Assembly (NCBI GenBank): GCA_041690675.1 | Contig: JAWLGU010000008.1 | Span: 25,680 to 89,679 of the forward strand | DNA: 64,000 nt | Direction of reading: 5' to 3' | Source of the DNA: UBA7803 sp041690675 | GTDB lineage: Bacteria > Pseudomonadota > Gammaproteobacteria > Pseudomonadales > Azotimanducaceae | Part shown: positions 60,304 through 64,000 of the stretch, piece after piece | Numbering within the stretch: the first letter of the stretch is position 1 | Layout: every line of letters starts with the position of its first letter | Program-made: the position numbers and the translations under genes | Notes under the pieces: model-generated | Database searches by the model: none | What the model saw: the letters and a program-made list of their open reading frames with translations, nothing else | Told to the model about the DNA's origin: nothing

Positions 60304-61371
60304 TCAGGCCGTCAACTGCTGCACCCGGGCCGCCTCTTCGCGGAGCAGCTCGGGCGCGCCCAACATCTGCCGATTGTAACCGATCCGCTTGAACCAGTAG
60401 TGGAGCCCCAGCAAGTCGGTAAAGCCCATGCCGCCATGCACCTCGGTGGCGGTCTTGGCCACGAACTTGCCCACTTCCGCCAGGTGCGCCTTGGTGTGGC
60501 AGGCGGTGAGCCGCGCCTCCTCGGGCAGATGGTCCAGGGCGTGGGCCGCGTACCAGACCAGGGCCCGGCAGGGCTCGAGCTCCGCCGCCATCTCCGCGCA
60601 CATGTGCTTCACCGCCTGAAACGAACCGATGGGCCGGCCGAACTGCTGCCGCTCCCCGGCGTACGCCACCGCCTGATTCAGCATGCTCTGGGCGGCCCCG
60701 AGGGTATCCGCCGCCAGCATGACGCGGGCGGCGTCGAGCACGCGCGCCAGCACCTCGGGGTCGTCGGTCAGCCGTTCGGCGGGCGTCTGGTCCAGCGTGA
60801 GTTCCCCGGTGGGGCGGGTCCGGTCCACGGTGGTGAGGTTGCGGCCGGAGAGGCCCGAAGCCCCGGCTTCCAGCAGATTCAGCCCCCGCGCCTGGTCGGC
60901 CACCAGGTAGTGGGTTGCGGGATAGCCGGCCACGAACAACGCCCTGCCGTTGAGGACGCCGCCTTCCCAGCGGACGCCGGCACCCGCGCGGGCGCCCGTC
61001 GCCCCGGCCACCGCCAGCCCCACCGTGGCCTCTCCCGCGGCGATGCGCGGGAGCAGCGGGTGATCCGCCGCGCCGGCGTAGCAGAGCGCCAGGGGCGCCG
61101 CCACCGCGCTGCCGAGAAACGGCGCCGGCGCCACGTGGTGACCCAGCGCCTCCGCCACCAGGGCCGCCTCCAGGCACGAGAGCCCGACGCCCCCGGCCGC
61201 CTCCGGGATCAGCAGTCCGGCGATGCCGAGTTCGCAGAGGCCGCGCCAGATGTCGGTGTCGTCCGACTCGTCGGCGAACCGGCGCACCCGCTCCAGGGGC
61301 ACCTGGTCGGCCAGAAACCGCGTGACGCTGTCCTGCAGCAGGATCTGCTCCTGCGACAATCCGAATTCCAT
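60304..61371 (-). CDS. Acyl-CoA dehydrogenase, second subunit-like
   Basis: 355-residue acyl-CoA dehydrogenase-fold protein: MEFGLSQEQILLQDSVTRFL, GRPIGSFQAVKHMCAEMA, VHGGMGFTDLLGLHYWFKR (the conserved HGGxGxT). The FAD-contacting middle domain is more divergent than in its neighbour, the pattern of heteromeric dehydrogenase pairs (e.g. cholesterol-side-chain or isophthalyl type alpha2beta2 enzymes). The catalytic base normally found near residue 240-250 is not evident. It starts 2 bp after the upstream dehydrogenase stop. Confidence 0.9.
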   Translation of the reverse strand: MEFGLSQEQILLQDSVTRFLADQVPLERVRRFADESDDTDIWRGLCELGIAGLLIPEAAGGVGLSCLEAALVAEALGHHVAPAPFLGSAVAAPLALCYAGAADHPLLPRIAAGEATVGLAVAGATGARAGAGVRWEGGVLNGRALFVAGYPATHYLVADQARGLNLLEAGASGLSGRNLTTVDRTRPTGELTLDQTPAERLTDDPEVLARVLDAARVMLAADTLGAAQSMLNQAVAYAGERQQFGRPIGSFQAVKHMCAEMAAELEPCRALVWYAAHALDHLPEEARLTACHTKAHLAEVGKFVAKTATEVHGGMGFTDLLGLHYWFKRIGYNRQMLGAPELLREEAARVQQLTA

Positions 61372-61373
61372 GC

Positions 61374-62564
61374 TTACCTCTCGCGCCCGAGCTTCGGTTC
61401 CCGGGGCATGCCGAGGCCCCGCTCACTGATGATGTTCTTCTGAATCTGCGAGGTCCCGCCGCCGATGATCAGCCCCAGGAAGTACATGTACTGGGTCTGC
61501 CAGCTGCCGCGGTCACGCAGGTACGGGTTGTCGCCGTAGGCGAGGCCGATCTCTCCCATGACGTCGATGGCGAGCCCTTCCAACTCGTGGCGCAACTCCG
61601 TGCCCTGGAGCTTCACCACCATGCGCGCGAGGCCGGCGTCCTGGCGGTTCACCCGCGCCGAGAGAATTCTCAGGTCGTTGCAGCGCATGGCCATCACCCG
61701 ACCCTGCAGCCTCATCAGGCGGTCACGGAAGACGGGGTTCTCGATGAGCGGCCGGCCGTCCAGCGTCTCGGTCTTCATCAGCTCGATGAGCGCGTTCAGC
61801 CGTGACAGCGTGGCGTCGGGGTTGCCCAGGGAATCGCGCTCGTGACGGAGGATGGCGTTGGCGACCATCCAGCCGTCGCCGCGGTTGCCGACGATCTGGT
61901 GCTTCGGCACCCGTACGTCGGTGAAGAACACCTCGTTGAAATTGGCGGCTCCGGTCATGTCCACCAGAGGGCGGACCTCGATGCCGGGGCTGTCCATACG
62001 GAACAGCAGGAACGAGATGCCTTTGTGCTTCGGAGCGTCCAGCTCGGTGCGTACCAGACAGAAGATCCAGTCGGCGAGCTGCGCGGTGCTGGTCCAGATC
62101 TTCTGGCCGTTCACCACCCACTCCTCACCGTCGAGCTCCGCCCGGGTGGAGAGGCTGGCAAGGTCACTGCCGGCGCCCGGCTCGGAGTAGCCCTGGCACC
62201 AGACCGTCTCGCCGCGCAGGGTGGGAGGTATGAATTCCCGCTTCTGCTCCTCGGTGCCCATCTCCAGCAGGGTGGGCACCAGCATGGAGATGCCCTGACC
62301 GCCGAGGCCCTGGCTCACCTGCGCCCGGGCGAACTCCTCGGCGATGATGCGGGACTCCAGGATGTCCGGCGCGGCGCCGTATCCGCCGTACTCCTTGGGA
62401 ATGGTGCGCGCGGCGTAGCCGTGCTCGATCAGCAGCCGTTGCCAGGCGAGCGTCTTCTCCGAGCGCAGACCGGCACCCTGAGGCGCGGCGTCCCTGTGGC
62501 GCTCCAGGAACTCCCTGACCTGCTCGCGGAAGGCCTCGTACTGTGGTCCGTAGGACAAATCCAT
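61374..62564 (-). CDS. Acyl-CoA dehydrogenase
   Basis: 396-residue acyl-CoA dehydrogenase: QGYSEPGAGSDLASLSTRAELDGEEWVVNGQKIWTS is the FAD/substrate motif of the family, with FFTDVRVP and QIQKNIISERGLGMPRE near the end. It oxidises acyl-CoA with electrons passed to ETF. With the overlapping partner it may form a heteromeric enzyme for branched or cyclic acyl chains. ATG at 62564 is preferred over the upstream GTG at 62588, with GGAGACG upstream. Confidence 0.93.
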   Translation of the reverse strand: MDLSYGPQYEAFREQVREFLERHRDAAPQGAGLRSEKTLAWQRLLIEHGYAARTIPKEYGGYGAAPDILESRIIAEEFARAQVSQGLGGQGISMLVPTLLEMGTEEQKREFIPPTLRGETVWCQGYSEPGAGSDLASLSTRAELDGEEWVVNGQKIWTSTAQLADWIFCLVRTELDAPKHKGISFLLFRMDSPGIEVRPLVDMTGAANFNEVFFTDVRVPKHQIVGNRGDGWMVANAILRHERDSLGNPDATLSRLNALIELMKTETLDGRPLIENPVFRDRLMRLQGRVMAMRCNDLRILSARVNRQDAGLARMVVKLQGTELRHELEGLAIDVMGEIGLAYGDNPYLRDRGSWQTQYMYFLGLIIGGGTSQIQKNIISERGLGMPREPKLGRER

Positions 62565-62604
62565 GGACGTCTCCGGAAATACGAGCACGCGAGATTAGCA
62601 CACG

Positions 62605-62726
62605 AATCAGCAATCAGCCGTCAGCTGTCGGCTTTCAGCAGGAGACACGTCGCCAGATTCCGGCGATGCGCCTCTTGCCGACAGCTGAAGGCTGACCGCC
62701 GATCGCCGATCGCCGATCGCCGATCG
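62605..62726. repeat. Heptamer inverted-repeat element, copy 2
   Basis: Left arm (62605-62640): degenerate 7-bp units of the form (A/G/T)TC(A/G)GC(A/C/T), e.g. ATCAGCA, ATCAGCC, GTCAGCT, GTCGGCT, TTCAGCA. Right arm (62680-62726): CAGCTGA, AGGCTGA, CCGCCGA, then TCGCCGA three times, complementary in type to the left. The core holds GGAG, GATT-N8-GCGCCTCTTGC and a small CGCC/GGCG hairpin around GATT. The element fills the intergenic space and ends at the stop codon of the hydroxyacid dehydrogenase gene. Confidence 0.7.
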
Positions 62727-63734
62727 CTACGCCAGCCTCGGCAACTGCTCCCTCCGCACCAGATACTTCAGGCTCACGCCGCGGCTGAACCGTTCCACCT
62801 CCGCGACGATGTAGTCCGTGAGCCGCTCGGTCTCCCGGCCCAGGGAGCCGGCGATGTGGGGCGTGAGAAAAACGTTGGGCAGCTCGTAGAGCGGCGAGTC
62901 CTCGGGCAGCACCTCGGGCTCGGTGGTGTCCAGGACGGCGAACAGCCGGCCGCGGCGCAGCTCCGCTTCCAGGGCGTTGGGTTCCACCAGGGCCCCGCGG
63001 GCGGTGTTGATGAGGGTGGCGCCGTTTTTCATCAGGGCCAGCTCCTTGGCCCGCAGCATGTGCCGGGTCTCGGGCAGCAGGGGGGCGTGCAGGGAGACGA
63101 CGTCGGAGCGGCTCATCAGCTCCGCCAGGGTGACCTTGGAGACCCGCATGTCCCGGGCGGCCAGGGGCGGTACGTAAGGGTCGTAGAGCAGCACGTCGAA
63201 GTCGAAGGGGCGGAGCAGCTTGATCACCAGCCTGCCGACGTGGGAGGCGCCGACGATGCCCACGGTCTTGCGGTAGTTGCCCACGTCCGCCGCTTCCCGG
63301 GTCCAGGGCGCACGGTTCTCCCGCGCCTGGGCGTAGGCGCGCTGGAGCTGAAAGACGCGCTTGTTGGCGAACAGAATCGCGGCCAGCGTGTACTCGGCCA
63401 CGGGCACCGCGTTGGCGGCCACGGCGTTGGTCACCAGGATGCCGCGGCGCCACACGGCGTCGTCGAGGAAGCCTTTGACGCTGCCGGCCAGATGGGCGAT
63501 GAGGCGCAGCTTGGGCATCCGTTCCACCACCGCGGCATCGATGGGCGGGCACCCCCAACTGGTCACCAGCACCTCGACCTTGGAAAGCTCCCACCCCAGG
63601 GCGTCGAGGCTTCGCATCGGCTCGCGGCTCACCAGCGATACGGCCTGATCCAGTCGCTCGATGTGCTCGTCGCGCATCAGCTCGTCGCGAACCACCGGAT
63701 GCATGACGAGCGCCGTCCGCAGCTTTTTGGCCAT
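62727..63734 (-). CDS. D-isomer-specific 2-hydroxyacid dehydrogenase
   Basis: 335-residue NAD(P)-dependent dehydrogenase: nucleotide-binding GIVGASHVGRLV (Gly-rich loop with Ala-Ser in place of the usual Gly-x-Gly), active-site Arg in NTARGALVE, Glu in TEPEVLPEDSPLY, and His in LTPHIAGS. Substrate could be glyoxylate, hydroxypyruvate, phosphoglycerate or a larger acid; no neighbour decides. ATG at 63734 is preferred; the open frame extending to 63959 runs antisense to the dUTPase start. The stop codon abuts the repeat element. Confidence 0.9.
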   Translation of the reverse strand: MAKKLRTALVMHPVVRDELMRDEHIERLDQAVSLVSREPMRSLDALGWELSKVEVLVTSWGCPPIDAAVVERMPKLRLIAHLAGSVKGFLDDAVWRRGILVTNAVAANAVPVAEYTLAAILFANKRVFQLQRAYAQARENRAPWTREAADVGNYRKTVGIVGASHVGRLVIKLLRPFDFDVLLYDPYVPPLAARDMRVSKVTLAELMSRSDVVSLHAPLLPETRHMLRAKELALMKNGATLINTARGALVEPNALEAELRRGRLFAVLDTTEPEVLPEDSPLYELPNVFLTPHIAGSLGRETERLTDYIVAEVERFSRGVSLKYLVRREQLPRLA

Positions 63735-63788
63735 GGTCCAGAGAATACCCCATAATCCCGGCGCCAGTTTACGTGCCGAGGAGCGTCG

Positions 63789-64000
63789 ATGAGCGATTCC
63801 GCTGCCGATGCCATGGTGGAGACCATGGCCCGCATGCAGGAGGCCCACAATCGTCAGGTGCATGCCGAGTGGCGCACCCAGGGCTACCCTTACTATCGGG
63901 CCGTGTGGGTCGAGTGCGCGGAGCTTCTCGACCACTTCGGCTGGAAATGGTGGAAGCACCAGCAGCCGGACCCGGAGCAGGTCAAGCTGGAAGTGGTGGA
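63789..64000 (+). CDS. Dimeric-type dUTPase, partial (window end)
   Basis: The first 70 codons of a gene running out of the window: MQEAHNRQVHAEWRTQGYPY, then YRAVWVECAELLDHFGWKWWKHQQPDPEQVKLE. The WVECAELxxHxxWKWWK block with its acidic side chains is the metal-binding segment of the all-alpha dimeric dUTPase family (MazG-like fold), which hydrolyses dUTP to dUMP. ATG at 63789 has CGAGGAGCG upstream. A possible -10 CATAAT lies in the divergent 54-bp gap. Confidence 0.85.
   Translation, partial: MSDSAADAMVETMARMQEAHNRQVHAEWRTQGYPYYRAVWVECAELLDHFGWKWWKHQQPDPEQVKLEVV

Noticed and set aside
57895..61443. Open frame of 1182 codons on the plus strand
   Set aside because: It is antisense to lon and two acyl-CoA dehydrogenase genes; the composition is the His/Gln/Arg-rich shadow typical of GC-rich genes and no domain is visible.

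Overview
The window is a GC-rich (roughly 70 %), densely packed bacterial chromosome segment with about 53 protein genes and no tRNA, rRNA, CRISPR array, transposase or prophage that I can recognise. Several traits point to a gammaproteobacterium, perhaps near Ectothiorhodospiraceae/Chromatiales. These are the pbpC-alpha-2-macroglobulin tandem, FeoAB with Fur, the DUF3999-DUF2339 pair, an AgmX/ExbB/ExbD cluster with two ExbD proteins, and a dimeric-type dUTPase. The genus is a guess. Two runs of exactly 100 N (38295-38394 and 47620-47719) show this is a draft or metagenome assembly.

Layout. 87-8029: NnrU-like membrane protein; a Gld-like ABC exporter (ATPase, fused permease/GldG-like protein, DUF4340 protein); PAP2 lipoprotein; HAD-IB phosphatase; DUF3108 protein. 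8124-12318: thiolase, HIT protein, methanethiol S-methyltransferase (MddA type) and a divergent winged-helix/TPR regulator. 12328-21266 (minus): PBP1C, giant alpha-2-macroglobulin, TauD-type dioxygenase, small membrane protein. 21442-26144: serine hydrolase translationally coupled to a SIRT4-like sirtuin, an Omp85-type barrel protein, and a MerR-like HTH/TPR protein. 26152-30471 (minus): coiled-coil exported protein, anti-sigma factor, collapsed ECF sigma gene, feoB, feoA behind a Fur-box promoter, and fur. 30605-36392: metabolic enzymes (SDR, Ldh2-type dehydrogenase, nitroreductase, enoyl-CoA hydratase, cysteine synthase, serine hydrolase). 36397-37395: ApbE.

37642-47063 is the most interesting block: a tightly overlapping operon with a TlpA-like thioredoxin, an exported protein with an unresolved (AEAS)n repeat, three TPR/coiled-coil envelope proteins (two of them lipoproteins), a small exported protein, ExbB/TolQ, two ExbD/TolR paralogues and a TonB-like protein ending in an AgmX/PglI domain. 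It looks like an energised trans-envelope machine related to Tol-Pal and Myxococcus Agl-Glt systems. One ExbD has Asn where the proton-conducting Asp should be.

47075-53851: DUF6491 protein, M20 peptidase, two small or unknown genes, a WYL regulator with two identical inverted repeats upstream, and a hybrid histidine kinase. 53848-62564 (minus): DUF3999, DUF2339, Lon and two acyl-CoA dehydrogenases. The window ends with a D-2-hydroxyacid dehydrogenase and the start of a dUTPase.

Two intergenic gaps (31397-31503 and 62605-62726) are filled by related elements. Each has arms of tandem heptamers in inverted orientation around a short core sharing GATT-N8-GCGCCTCTTGC. They look like members of an uncatalogued dispersed repeat family.
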